Positions 8,428 through 17,239 of a stretch of 38,937 nt of DNA are shown piece by piece. This stretch comes from Candidatus Poribacteria bacterium (GTDB lineage Bacteria; Poribacteria; WGA-4E; UBA9662). Both the position numbers and the translations under genes were made by a program. Numbering within the stretch: position 1 is the first letter of the stretch; each line of letters opens with the position of its first letter. The stretch covers positions 1-38,937 of the forward strand of contig PAQF01000044.1 of assembly GCA_002709695.1 (NCBI GenBank). Direction: 5' to 3'. The notes below the pieces were generated by a model. That model had not been told where the DNA came from. It saw nothing but the letters and a program-made list of their open reading frames with translations, and made no database searches.

Positions 8428-9180
8428 TTAGTCTTTTGGTGTATCAGTTGGCATAGGCTGGGAATCGAAGCCATAGATCCGATACATTTCGGGTGTTGCG
8501 CGATCGACCACTTCTGGTTTAAGATAATGTACAAAATCAAACATCTGCTTAATAAACGAACGGCAACAGAAACAGATCAGTGCAATTCGCGGCTCAGTTG
8601 TTTTATTGCCACCTGCCGCGTGCCAGATAGCTCCATTGAAGAGGAAAACAGATCCTTTTTTGGCAGTAAGGCGCACTTCCTCCGGATCATATATTAAATT
8701 CGGAGAAGGTTTTTTCAACCGCCGATGGCTAGCTGGAACAAAACGAGTCCCCCCATTTTCCGGGGTGAAGTCATTTAGAAGCCACAAAGAATTGACAAAC
8801 ATAGGAAAACTTGGAAGAGGTTCCGGCATCTGTCCTAACGCGTTATCGATGTGGTAAGGACCATCTTTGGCTTCAGGGGAAATGATGTTTGAAGTTAAAG
8901 TGCTTAGGATGTAATCTGGTCCAAGCATATATTCGAAATAAGGAACAACTTTGGGATGGGCAACCAATTTTTCAAATAGTTCGCCTTTATTTACTAACCA
9001 TCGGACTAATTGGCCCTTGTTTTCTGTGTGCATATTAGCTGTTTTATCTTCTTGTTCCAGTTTGGCTAATTTCAATAACCGCTTCCGGTAAACCATTATT
9101 TCAGTTTCTGATAGCACATCAGGAATAACCGTATAACCTAGTTCATCCAATTGCTGTTGTTGCTCAGTAGAGATTCCCAC
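8428..9180 (-). CDS. phytanoyl-CoA dioxygenase (PhyH) family protein
   Basis: A predicted Fe(II)/2-oxoglutarate oxygenase of 250 residues. The iron triad is visible as His110 and Asp112 (YHID) and His187 (IWHAAG), with Arg198 in PRIAL as the likely 2-oxoglutarate anchor. Between them, NDFTPENGGTRFVPASH is the typical PhyH core loop. The start is a GTG at 9180 (MGISTEQ) and no upstream ATG fits. It follows the alpha/beta hydrolase by 40 bases and is probably part of the tldD operon. PhyH proteins hydroxylate or demethylate many small molecules; the substrate is unknown. The context next to a hydrolase and a peptide-processing pair is suggestive but not decisive. Confidence 0.93.
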   Translation of the reverse strand: MGISTEQQQQLDELGYTVIPDVLSETEIMVYRKRLLKLAKLEQEDKTANMHTENKGQLVRWLVNKGELFEKLVAHPKVVPYFEYMLGPDYILSTLTSNIISPEAKDGPYHIDNALGQMPEPLPSFPMFVNSLWLLNDFTPENGGTRFVPASHRRLKKPSPNLIYDPEEVRLTAKKGSVFLFNGAIWHAAGGNKTTEPRIALICFCCRSFIKQMFDFVHYLKPEVVDRATPEMYRIYGFDSQPMPTDTPKD

Positions 9181-9220
9181 CTTGCTTTTTCCTATTCGCT
9201 ATTTTTTAAATTGAGAGTGC

Positions 9221-11164
9221 TTAATGTTCATATTGGATTTCCACCTGACTGGACAAAGCCATCAGTTCAGAAACATTAAATTCTTCCAGTAACCCGAAGC
9301 AAAATAAAGCAGGATAATCTTCATAATCGAGATGTTGATTAATTAGTACTTTTAGGTCTAAAAGTGCTTCAGCTGCATTTATTTTCTTTATCCTGCCGGG
9401 ACTTAAACCGCTAGCAGCCAGCACAACAATTCCCGAATTCCACCCTTGGCTCTGTAGTGAAATTTGAGGAACTTGATATTTCTGGCAGGCCCATTCAACA
9501 AGAAGTTGAAGTTGACGAACCTGAATTCCCAGTGGTCTTTTCCCTACTGTAGCAATTAGCATAGCGTATTGCCACGGCGAAATTCCTGCTGGAACTGATT
9601 CGCCCATAAATAGAAGATCGACTGTAATTACTGTGTTACCAAGTGAAATTTCCTTATGAATCCAATCCTCCATCTGAGTTTGTCCTCCATCAGCGAGTGC
9701 AATCACAATGTTTTGATGTTGTAACTGATCCGGATAAAAAACCATTAGAGGCAAAGTCAATTGGTCTGCAGTCCTCAGTTGATATCGTTCAATTTTTACT
9801 GAATTTTTGGATTCTTGTTCCAAAAGTTGGTCTGTTGTAGTTCCATCATCGGCTAGAGATGAGAGGCGTAGAATCTTTTGAAGTCTTGATCGAGCAGATT
9901 TTTCCCACTGTTCTTGTTCCGCATCGTTGGTCATTGGTGCCGGATATTTTGGTAACGATTCCAGATAGGAACTGGCAAGTGTAAAGAAATTTGCGTTTCC
10001 GTCTGGCAAACCAACTGTAAGTTGTTCAGCAGTTAGCAATTCAGCCTCGGACGGGATTTCCGCCTCAGTTGAGTCAAGTAAGGTGTAGTGTTTTTTTATA
10101 AAACGATAGAATTGTTCTCGATTATCGAGATCATAGTTGTGGGTACCAGGATCTTTGTTCTCATAATAAACAAAATCGGTTGTCTTTTCAAAGAGTTGGA
10201 AAAACGGAATTACAGGGTGATATACAGCTGATTCCGCCCGTTCTGCTACAAAACAGCAGTCATCTTTTTGGTTATAGAGCAATAGGGTGGGGCGGGGAGC
10301 CAACATTCCTGTCAAATAGGTGTAATCAGCAATCGATACTAAATCAGTGGGGTTTTGTTCTAAGTCCCCAATATCAGAGCGGTAATCGATACGGTTTTTT
10401 AAATCAATATAACCTGCATTGGGAACAGAAAGTGATATTCTTTCGTCTAAGGCACTTAGTATAATGGTTTGCCATCCCCCCCCAGATAATCCTGTCATGC
10501 CCACGCGGTTCGGATCCGTCGACGCATAATCATACAAAACATCCAGCCCTCCTCGCATTGCCAAGTAAAAGGTTGAAAGTCCACTTATTCCACACAAATC
10601 CAGATAGGCCATACGGTTATGCTTGTAATCCTCACCGGCTAGCTCACCAAAATAGAACCATTCAGGATGTAAAGCTAAGACGCCTTTTTTCGCCAGGTTA
10701 ATACACCGCAGCTGTTCGTAATCAGTGGACTTCCCGGGTGGACCAACATGTCCATTGACATTGAGAATTGCCGGTATCTTTGATTGAGTTTGAATTGGTT
10801 CATACAATAACGCGGGGATCCACAAATCTGGGAGAGCGTGGTAACGTAATTTTCGGATCTGATATCCTGGACCAACTGTCAAAGTGTCTTCCCAAACGGT
10901 TTCAGCTTTCCAGTCAATCCATTCTTGTGGCACTCCACGAAAGACAACTTTATCCAGAATTTCCTGTCTTAAAGCTGAAGCTTGATGTTCCCAGGCTGTT
11001 CGATCCGGCACATTAAACGAAGGAATCAGTTGCTGAATATATTCACTGATTTCTGTCCTTATTTGGTCTGGGGGAGCAACCGATTTTTCGAGCCACTCAT
11101 TGATTTCCAGTGAGTTCGATTCAGATGTTCCTACAGCTGTAACCAATAATGAAAGGGGTAGCAT
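9221..11164 (-). CDS. two-domain alpha/beta hydrolase, acetyl xylan esterase-like
   Basis: A 647-residue hydrolase. The first alpha/beta hydrolase domain, about residues 100-355, has the nucleophile elbow GLSGGG with Ser227, an acid at Asp301 or Asp302 (NQKDDC), and His342 (GTHNYD). These form the expected Ser-Asp-His triad of the acetyl xylan esterase/dienelactone hydrolase group. The second half, about residues 440-645, has the same fold signature (HQNIVIALADGG, then VTVDLLFMGES) but its elbow reads GWNSG, with Asn where Ser is needed, so it is probably inactive. The first 18 residues are hydrophobic but uncharged, a weak signal peptide at best. AAGGA precedes the ATG. It sits 36 bases after tldE. 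The likely reaction is hydrolysis of an ester or amide; the substrate is unknown. Confidence 0.85.
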   Translation of the reverse strand: MLPLSLLVTAVGTSESNSLEINEWLEKSVAPPDQIRTEISEYIQQLIPSFNVPDRTAWEHQASALRQEILDKVVFRGVPQEWIDWKAETVWEDTLTVGPGYQIRKLRYHALPDLWIPALLYEPIQTQSKIPAILNVNGHVGPPGKSTDYEQLRCINLAKKGVLALHPEWFYFGELAGEDYKHNRMAYLDLCGISGLSTFYLAMRGGLDVLYDYASTDPNRVGMTGLSGGGWQTIILSALDERISLSVPNAGYIDLKNRIDYRSDIGDLEQNPTDLVSIADYTYLTGMLAPRPTLLLYNQKDDCCFVAERAESAVYHPVIPFFQLFEKTTDFVYYENKDPGTHNYDLDNREQFYRFIKKHYTLLDSTEAEIPSEAELLTAEQLTVGLPDGNANFFTLASSYLESLPKYPAPMTNDAEQEQWEKSARSRLQKILRLSSLADDGTTTDQLLEQESKNSVKIERYQLRTADQLTLPLMVFYPDQLQHQNIVIALADGGQTQMEDWIHKEISLGNTVITVDLLFMGESVPAGISPWQYAMLIATVGKRPLGIQVRQLQLLVEWACQKYQVPQISLQSQGWNSGIVVLAASGLSPGRIKKINAAEALLDLKVLINQHLDYEDYPALFCFGLLEEFNVSELMALSSQVEIQYEH

Positions 11165-11200
11165 TAGCTGTTCCTTCTCAAGATGAAAATGAATTTAAGA

Positions 11201-12487
11201 TTAAAAACTTGTTCCGCTGGTAAAGGTGAAATCCCTAATTTTGAGGGAAGGTACATGAGAAGAGCCGCCAACACGTTTGGGCTCTCCAAACATTTCTATA
11301 TTGTTTATCACATTAAGTGGACTCTCGTTGAATCGCAGATTTTTAGCACCATACTGGACGGTCCCATTTTCAATCCAGAATAATCCATCACGAGTCATAC
11401 CGGTAAGTAATAATTTCATTGGATCAACATATCGGATATACCAAAATCGAGTAATGAGTAACCCTTGATCCACAGATGCGATCAAAGTATCCAGAGAAGC
11501 ATTCGTACCATCCATAATGAAATTTGTTGGAGATCCTGTGTAAGCATGACCAGTATGTTGAGCCCAGTAACGGTTGTAAGCCAGGTTTTCTAAAGTACCT
11601 TCTCTGATCCAATAGACATTCGTAGTAGGAAGACCATTATTGAAAAAAGGAGAAGCTGGGCATGCAGGATGCTGAGGGTGACTGTAGATTTGCACTTCAT
11701 CATTAGCAATTTTCTTGCCTTCCAACCCAGAAAAAGCACTTCGGCCCTCATCAGCAGCTTTAGCATCCATGCTGTAAAACATATAATTTAATAATCCAGC
11801 AACAGCTGAGGGTGTCATCACAACCATATATTTTCCTGCTGGTATTTCCTTGGGCAATTGACCAGTTAACGCTTTCTGACAAGCGATTTCGACAGTTTCC
11901 TTGGGGGTAATCTGATCTAAAGTTTCACCTACTGATTCTGCCCAGCCTGAACTACTGGAGGTCATAATCGTATTAGTATAATTAGCAGTACTATGGCGAT
12001 GATACCCAACTATTCCCTCGGAATTTGCGATAGCATCGAATTCGTATCCGGTGGCAAAATGACCTGCAAGTTGTAATTTTTGTTGTTCGCAGAACTTAAT
12101 AGCATCTTTCACTACTTCGGCTCGGACTTGAGGAGACGTTTTGGCTGTTACATCGTCATATGCCGAAATTTCCATGTATTTGCTAGGAGTTACAGGAGAT
12201 AAATATTCGGTGTCTGGTTCAGAGTGTAAGGCGATCTGTTCTGCTCGATTAACAACTTCCCGAAGAGAATCCTGATCTAACCGGTTAGTGCTAGCATGAC
12301 CAACTTTTTGGCCAAAAGCGGCTGAGACATGGAGCGTTATGTTTTTTTGAACAGTGTTTTGCGTAATAGTGTTATTGGCAAATCTGGTGTTAGCTTCAAT
12401 TCCCCCATGAAGTGACAGTTCGAGATGATCCGATTGTTTGAAAGATAGTGTCTGAGATAAAATATGTTCGGCCTGTTGGCGTTCCAT
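11201..12487 (-). CDS. tldE: TldE/PmbA family metalloprotease subunit
   Basis: A 428-residue protein of the TldD/PmbA family. Family landmarks are the segment GKYMVVMTPSAVAGLLNYM near residue 220 and TGMTRDGLFWIENGTV near residue 365, followed by the conserved RFNESPLNVINNI. It lacks the HExxxH zinc motif, as is normal for the TldE partner, which pairs with the catalytic TldD subunit. In Escherichia coli and archaea the TldD-TldE complex cleaves unfolded or modified peptides, for example the microcin B17 leader. It begins 38 bases after tldD, with AAGGAAG before the ATG, so the two are surely co-transcribed. No truncation is visible. Confidence 0.92.
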   Translation of the reverse strand: MERQQAEHILSQTLSFKQSDHLELSLHGGIEANTRFANNTITQNTVQKNITLHVSAAFGQKVGHASTNRLDQDSLREVVNRAEQIALHSEPDTEYLSPVTPSKYMEISAYDDVTAKTSPQVRAEVVKDAIKFCEQQKLQLAGHFATGYEFDAIANSEGIVGYHRHSTANYTNTIMTSSSSGWAESVGETLDQITPKETVEIACQKALTGQLPKEIPAGKYMVVMTPSAVAGLLNYMFYSMDAKAADEGRSAFSGLEGKKIANDEVQIYSHPQHPACPASPFFNNGLPTTNVYWIREGTLENLAYNRYWAQHTGHAYTGSPTNFIMDGTNASLDTLIASVDQGLLITRFWYIRYVDPMKLLLTGMTRDGLFWIENGTVQYGAKNLRFNESPLNVINNIEMFGEPKRVGGSSHVPSLKIRDFTFTSGTSF

Positions 12488-12525
12488 TATGCTTCCTTGA
12501 TAATTTTAATTATTTGTGGGATAAT

Positions 12526-13965
12526 TCATTGCGTTGCTCCAACGCTTATTGCTTGGAAACGAGCGGGAGCAGCCCCATGAGTCATTTGAGATATTTGCAT
12601 TGGATCTCCTTTCCCGCAATTTAGAACACCGTTTGGGATCCAGAAACGTTGGTCACAAATAGCATCACAAGCATTCCAGAATTCTGTTGTCATGGATTGG
12701 TAAGTCACATTTTTCAGCATCCTAGTAATTCGACCGTTTTTAACTTCCCAAAAAGCGTCACCACCAAATTGGAAATTACAACGCATTTGATCAATACTAA
12801 AACTTCCCATTCCCTCAATATAAATTCCATCTTTAGTATCATTAATTAGTTGATCTAGCGATATTTGTTCCTGCCCGGCTTCTAAGCTTAAATTAGGAAT
12901 TCGTACAATAGGAATACCACTCCAATGAGAAGCACGGCATGTTCCATTGCTGCGATCCAGATTGATTTTACCTGCGACTTCTCGACTGGTACCGTAACCT
13001 ACAAACAGACCATCCTTGACGATGTTCCATCTTTGTCCGGGAACACCATCATCATCAAAACCATGAGTTGCTAAACCATGTGTAAGAGTGTTGTCAGCCA
13101 CAAAGTTCACAATAGGAGAACCATATTCTAATTGGTTCAATAGATTAGGGACAGCAAAACTGCGACCAGCCAGACTCTCTTCATATCCAAGAACCCGGTC
13201 CAGCTCTGTCGCATGACCAACTGATTCATGTATTGTCAGCGCCAAGTTAAGCGGATCCAAAATAAGGTCCTTTTTACCCACAGGACAATCAGTTGCCTGT
13301 AGGTGTTCTATAGCCTGCTGTGCAACTCTATCAGTATTTGCCAGCAAATCGTCAGCATCAATATTTTCGTAGCCCATCGTACGTGGTGGAGGTGCATAGG
13401 TCCGACTTTTGGCATCTCCTTTACCTACAGCAGTTGCTTGATATTTTGCGGAAGTAGTAAATACCAAACTCTGCAAAATGGAACCTTCAGTATTAGCAAA
13501 AAAACGATCTACTTTCCGCAAATCCATTAATGCTTCAGCTTTTTGGACCCCTTTATGTTTCAAAAGCGAACGGTTGATTTCCAATAGCAGACCGATTTTC
13601 TGATCAATTCCTACTGAGAAAGGATCAATTTGATATGGTGTGGTAAATGTTTCTTGATGCGCAGGTTCAGGTGTTAGACGTATTGGTTTTCGGAGAGTCG
13701 TTGCACTAGCGTTAGCGATATTTATGGCCAGTTTGGTAATTCGTTGGATTTCCTCACGGTTGATCTCACTACTTCCAGCGAATCCCCAAGCTCCTTTGGC
13801 CAGAACACGCACTCCAAACCCAATATTCTCATTGTCGGTGATGTTATTCACACGTTCATCTTCAGTATTAAGTAATTGACGTTTATATTCTGCAATACGA
13901 ATATCGGCGTATTCTGCTCCTAAGCGGCGAGCGGTATCTATGGCCACCTGAGCTAAATCGTTCAT
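12526..13965 (-). CDS. tldD: TldD family zinc metalloprotease, catalytic subunit
   Basis: A 479-residue catalytic subunit of the TldD/TldE protease. The zinc motif HESVGH is at about residues 246-251, in the family context LTIHESVGHATELDRVLG. The third zinc ligand of TldD is a Cys near the C-terminus, and here NCGKGDPMQISQMTHG at about 448-463 matches that block. It is therefore likely to be an active peptidase. It is the first gene of a - strand run with tldE, the hydrolase and PhyH, each gap being under 41 bases. GGGAG lies about ten bases before the ATG. A consensus-like promoter lies about 35 bases upstream of the ATG. Its substrate here is unknown. Confidence 0.94.
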   Translation of the reverse strand: MNDLAQVAIDTARRLGAEYADIRIAEYKRQLLNTEDERVNNITDNENIGFGVRVLAKGAWGFAGSSEINREEIQRITKLAINIANASATTLRKPIRLTPEPAHQETFTTPYQIDPFSVGIDQKIGLLLEINRSLLKHKGVQKAEALMDLRKVDRFFANTEGSILQSLVFTTSAKYQATAVGKGDAKSRTYAPPPRTMGYENIDADDLLANTDRVAQQAIEHLQATDCPVGKKDLILDPLNLALTIHESVGHATELDRVLGYEESLAGRSFAVPNLLNQLEYGSPIVNFVADNTLTHGLATHGFDDDGVPGQRWNIVKDGLFVGYGTSREVAGKINLDRSNGTCRASHWSGIPIVRIPNLSLEAGQEQISLDQLINDTKDGIYIEGMGSFSIDQMRCNFQFGGDAFWEVKNGRITRMLKNVTYQSMTTEFWNACDAICDQRFWIPNGVLNCGKGDPMQISQMTHGAAPARFQAISVGATQ

Positions 13966-13998
13966 AACTAAAAGCTCCCCTTTTTACTAAGAATATCA

Positions 13999-14028
13999 AT
14001 CATAGCATCGCAACATTTAGACTGTCAA
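13999..14028 (-). promoter_or_regulatory. sigma70-type promoter for the tldD operon
   Basis: Read on the - strand, there is a perfect -35 TTGACA (14028-14023), an 18-base spacer and a -10 TATGAT (14004-13999) preceded by TGC, an extended -10. The expected start of transcription is near 13992, giving a leader of about 27 bases before the tldD ATG at 13965. Confidence 0.75.
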
Positions 14029-14055
14029 GAGAAGGCTTGTAAGGAAACTCTACAC

Positions 14056-14084
14056 TTGTTTATCTCAACCTATTATGCTATTTT
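14056..14084 (+). promoter_or_regulatory. possible promoter for sixA
   Basis: TTGTTT (14056-14061), a 17-base spacer and TATTTT (14079-14084) with TGC just before it form a weak extended -10 promoter on the + strand. It is the best candidate in the 200-base divergent region, but the match is modest. Confidence 0.35.
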
Positions 14085-14165
14085 GTGGCAATCATCAAAA
14101 CTAGAATATCAAATATTCTGTGAGTTCCAAGCAACTCTAGTTGAAGAATTTAGGGTAAGTTAACA

Positions 14166-14657
14166 GTGAAAACGCTTCTGATTCTGCGCCATGCCAAGTC
14201 AAGTTGGGATAACTTGGATTTATCTGATTATGATCGGCCACTTAACAAACGTGGCAAACGGGATGCTCCCCGTATGGGGGATTTTTTACGCCAACAGGAG
14301 TTGGTTCCTGATCTTATTATCAGTTCAACTGCCAAACGTGCAAAAAAAACAGCTAAATTATTTGCCAAAGCTGTTGGGTATAAAGAGAAAATATCCCTAG
14401 AAAACGTCTTTTACCATGCCAGACCAGAAACATATATCACCGTCCTAAAGGAAATCAGTCAGGATTATGAAAGAATTATGGTAATCGGTCATAATCCTGG
14501 ACTGGAAGCCTTAGTTGCAGTTCTGACGGGAAGTATGGAACTTATGCCAACCGCAGCTATTGCTCACGTTTTGTTGCCTATTGACCAATGGAATCAATTG
14601 ACAGGTGAAGTGGAAGGTCAACTACAGAATTTGTGGCGTCCAAAAGAAATAACGTAA
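14166..14657 (+). CDS. sixA: SixA-type phosphohistidine phosphatase
   Basis: A 163-residue member of the histidine phosphatase superfamily. The catalytic RHA motif is at residues 8-10 (LRHAKSSW) with His9 as the nucleophile. DRPLNKRGKRDA follows, and GHNPGLE with His109 is the second catalytic histidine. Length and motif spacing match SixA proteins, which dephosphorylate histidine phosphotransfer domains or nitrogen-PTS proteins. No such partner is in the window. The start is GTG at 14166, preceded by AGGG at a long spacing. It is divergent from tldD and converges with the next gene, 29 bases apart. Confidence 0.9.
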   Translation: MKTLLILRHAKSSWDNLDLSDYDRPLNKRGKRDAPRMGDFLRQQELVPDLIISSTAKRAKKTAKLFAKAVGYKEKISLENVFYHARPETYITVLKEISQDYERIMVIGHNPGLEALVAVLTGSMELMPTAAIAHVLLPIDQWNQLTGEVEGQLQNLWRPKEIT

Positions 14658-14686
14658 CAGGAAAATCGTGGTGTTATATCAGGAAT

Positions 14687-15499
14687 TTAAAGATCTGAAA
14701 CGTAAGTCTGAAGACGGTTTTTCCAGCCCGGTAACCAGGACCTCTCTTGAGGTGCGTTTTCAACTCTTCGGGTCAATACGCGTGCAGCGCATGTGACAAA
14801 TTCGTGCATTGGTTCATTACTATTTGGTCCTTCTACCATCAGTTCCAGTACCTGTAACAATCCCCAGCCTTCTTCATTGTAACGTTCACTGTGTAAAATA
14901 CCTTCCCCTTTGAAATTGACGTAATCTGTTAATGCATACAATCCCATAGGAGATTTCGCTACACGGAGAAAATGCCGTTTAATAGGATGTGGATTTGATG
15001 TGCTTTCTAATATCTTGGGTAAAACGGTTTGTAACCTTTCAACCATAAACTGGGCTTGTAATGTGATCGTATCAGTCAATAGCTTTCGCATAGATTTCAT
15101 TTTTGGGCTTTGTAGATTTTGCATGAATTCTTTACGCGATTTCCATGGGCATTCTCTCTTTGCTGGGTCTTTTAACCACATTGGTAATTCCATCCCACGG
15201 TGTTCTAGGAAAAGCAAAAAATCAGGAAATTTTTCGTCAAAAGGTTTTTCCTTGCCCGATGGATACCATATGAAATGACCAATACCCAGTGAGGCAAAAT
15301 CCGTGCCTACATTCCAAGATGTCAGGTTTTCAATCTTTCCTGCACATTCATTGATGAATATTTTCTTGCCAATTAGATCTATTTCTTTTTCTGTGATTGA
15401 AAATGATTTTGCCTTCACATCAAAACTCCATAGACAGAAGCAAAAGAGAAACAAATAATACGTAACCTGTGAGATGTTCACTATAAATTTTCCTGACAT
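14687..15499 (-). CDS. exported hypothetical protein, possibly lysozyme-like
   Basis: A 270-residue protein with a hydrophobic N-terminal segment at about residues 12-28 that looks like a signal peptide. The mature part begins with INECAGKIENLTSWN (Glu51) and a Gly-rich GIGHFIWYP at residues 72-80. The spacing of an early Glu and a later G-x-G-H resembles phage-type lysozymes and related peptidoglycan hydrolases. This is a resemblance of motif only. I recall similar uncharacterised proteins in other bacteria but cannot name a defined family. It is convergent with sixA and divergent from the LamG genes. A role in the cell wall is a guess. Confidence 0.75.
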   Translation of the reverse strand: MSGKFIVNISQVTYYLFLFCFCLWSFDVKAKSFSITEKEIDLIGKKIFINECAGKIENLTSWNVGTDFASLGIGHFIWYPSGKEKPFDEKFPDFLLFLEHRGMELPMWLKDPAKRECPWKSRKEFMQNLQSPKMKSMRKLLTDTITLQAQFMVERLQTVLPKILESTSNPHPIKRHFLRVAKSPMGLYALTDYVNFKGEGILHSERYNEEGWGLLQVLELMVEGPNSNEPMHEFVTCAARVLTRRVENAPQERSWLPGWKNRLQTYVSDL

Positions 15500-15636
15500 A
15501 AACTGTTTTGATTTTCGGGATTTAAAAAACGAGAAATTTTTAAAGATTAGTCTTAAAATTATTGTATAATATATGTTTAAGCACTTTAAAGTCTAGAAGC
15601 ATTCAAATTAAAGAGAAATTTTGGAGGATACAGAGT

Positions 15637-16419
15637 ATGAAATACCAATTTATGTTAAGTTTAATATTGTTGATTCTGCTAACTAGCATTGCTCCATTAA
15701 CTCAAGCACTTAATGATCCAGCTTTGATGTTATATTTTACTTTCGATGAAGGTAAAGGCACAGAAGCTACAGGTGAAAGTGAAAATAAAATTAAAGGAAC
15801 ACTGAAAGGGAAAGCTAAATTCGTCAAGGATGGGAAATATGGTGGTGCGGTTCTGCTTGAAGACACAGACAGTCAGGTTATAGTTCCCGCGGTTTCTCAT
15901 TTGGATATTACTGAGGCGATTACAATGGAAGCTTGGATTTTTCCTATCGAAAAACAAAATGACTCCAGTATCTTAGGACGAAGAACGGCTGCAAACGCAG
16001 GTGGATATTGCATACAGTGGAGCGGTTTTGGTAAAAACTCCAAGGTAGAAACCTGGATTGGTCTACCAGGTTGGCAAGGCACACGGAATGCCCAGAAAAT
16101 TGAACCTAAATTGAACCAGTGGCATCATATAGCTGTTACTTACGACGGAAAGTTTATTCGGCAGTATGTAAATGGGGAACTGGATGCAACTAAGGAATTT
16201 GCAGCAAAAATTGCCAGCCAGAAAGTTGAATTTCATATTGGTAAAGCGCAGACAGGACTACCATCAATGATCGGTAAAATTGACGAAGTGGCGATTTATG
16301 AACGTGCACTAACCCAAGATGAAGTCAAAACTGACATGAAAAAAGTCTTAGTTGGCACAACTGCAGTTGATCCCACCAGTAAACTGGCAGCAACATGGGC
16401 CAATCTTAAAACCAAGTAG
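15637..16419 (+). CDS. exported LamG-domain (concanavalin A-like) protein, copy 1
   Basis: A 260-residue exported protein. The start is the ATG at 15637, chosen because GGAGG lies eight bases upstream and it begins a signal peptide (MKYQFMLSLILLILLTS, cleavage expected near LTQA). The mature part is one LamG/LamGL domain of about 190 residues: YFTFDEG opening strand, AWIFP, WHHIAVTYDG and the closing IGKIDEVAIYERAL. The tail VDPTSKLAATWANLK is not part of the LamG fold and is shared with the next gene. LamG domains bind glycans or proteins, so a surface or periplasmic binding role is likely. A TATAAT at 15565-15570 may be the -10 of its promoter; no -35 is clear. Confidence 0.88.
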   Translation: MKYQFMLSLILLILLTSIAPLTQALNDPALMLYFTFDEGKGTEATGESENKIKGTLKGKAKFVKDGKYGGAVLLEDTDSQVIVPAVSHLDITEAITMEAWIFPIEKQNDSSILGRRTAANAGGYCIQWSGFGKNSKVETWIGLPGWQGTRNAQKIEPKLNQWHHIAVTYDGKFIRQYVNGELDATKEFAAKIASQKVEFHIGKAQTGLPSMIGKIDEVAIYERALTQDEVKTDMKKVLVGTTAVDPTSKLAATWANLKTK

Positions 16420-16462
16420 ATGATTCAAACTCAAAAACACTAAGATAAAAAGAGAGGAAAAC

Positions 16463-17239
16463 ATGAAATACCAATTCATATTAAGTTTAATATTATTGGT
16501 TCTGCTAACCAGCATTGTGCCATTAGCACAAGCGCTGAATGACGATCCTGCACTAAAACTGTATTTCACCTTTGATGACGGTGCAGGAGATAAGGTGGAG
16601 GATCAGAGTCAAAGTGGGCTCAAAGGTCTATTAATGGGGAAAGCCAAACTTGTTAAAGATGGGAAATTCGGTGGTGCTGTTGAAATGTCAGATGCGAATT
16701 GTAAGATTGTCGTCGACGCTACTAAGGAACTTGATATTACCAAGGAAGTCACCATGGCAGCTTGGATTTTTCCTCTTGAGAATCAAAATGATTCTAATGT
16801 AATAGGCCTAAGAACAGCTGGTAACGCAGGTGGATACTGTATGCAATGGAGCGGTTTCGGTAACGCTGCAAAAATTGAAACCTGGATTGGTCTGCCTGGC
16901 TGGAAAGGAACACGAGACCAACAGAAAATTGAGCCTAAATTAGAAGAATGGCATCATGTGGTTGCTACCTATGATGGAAAGGATATAAAGCAATATATAG
17001 ACGGTAAACTTGATACGTCTGTGGCGGGTGGAGGGGAAATTGCCAGCCAAGACGTTGCGTTTCATGTCGGTCAAGCACAAACCGGATTGCCATCAATGTT
17101 CGGTAAAATTGACGAAGTGGCAGTTTACGATCGAGCGCTAGATTTGGATGAAATCAAGTCCGATATGGAAAATGGAGTCTATTTTGCCGTTGACCCCAAA
17201 GGTAAACTGGCAACTACATGGGCACACCTTAAGAAATAG
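16463..17239 (+). CDS. exported LamG-domain protein, copy 2
   Basis: A 258-residue paralogue of the gene just upstream. It has the same signal peptide (MKYQFILSLILLVLLTS), the same domain order and the same tail (VDPKGKLATTWAHLKK). Differences are concentrated in loops, for example DATKELDITKEV and TSVAGGGEIASQ, which might change the bound ligand. AGAGAGGAAAAC precedes the ATG, and only 43 bases separate it from copy 1, so the two are probably co-transcribed. A stem-loop lies 20 bases after its stop codon. Function is inferred only from the LamG fold: carbohydrate or protein binding outside the cell or in the periplasm. Confidence 0.88.
   Translation: MKYQFILSLILLVLLTSIVPLAQALNDDPALKLYFTFDDGAGDKVEDQSQSGLKGLLMGKAKLVKDGKFGGAVEMSDANCKIVVDATKELDITKEVTMAAWIFPLENQNDSNVIGLRTAGNAGGYCMQWSGFGNAAKIETWIGLPGWKGTRDQQKIEPKLEEWHHVVATYDGKDIKQYIDGKLDTSVAGGGEIASQDVAFHVGQAQTGLPSMFGKIDEVAVYDRALDLDEIKSDMENGVYFAVDPKGKLATTWAHLKK

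Larger units (their letters stand above)
15637..17239 (+). repeat. tandem gene duplication of LamG proteins
   Basis: The two consecutive LamG genes encode proteins that align end to end, roughly 60% identical by eye, with almost identical signal peptides and the same C-terminal tail. Even the spacing of the domain is preserved. This is a tandem duplication that has diverged well past the nucleotide-identical stage. Confidence 0.85.

Noticed and set aside
15562-15636. Longer N-terminus for LamG copy 1 from the ATG at 15562.
   Set aside because: It lacks a ribosome site, would place 25 basic residues before the signal peptide and overlaps the likely -10; the ATG at 15637 has GGAGG and matches copy 2.
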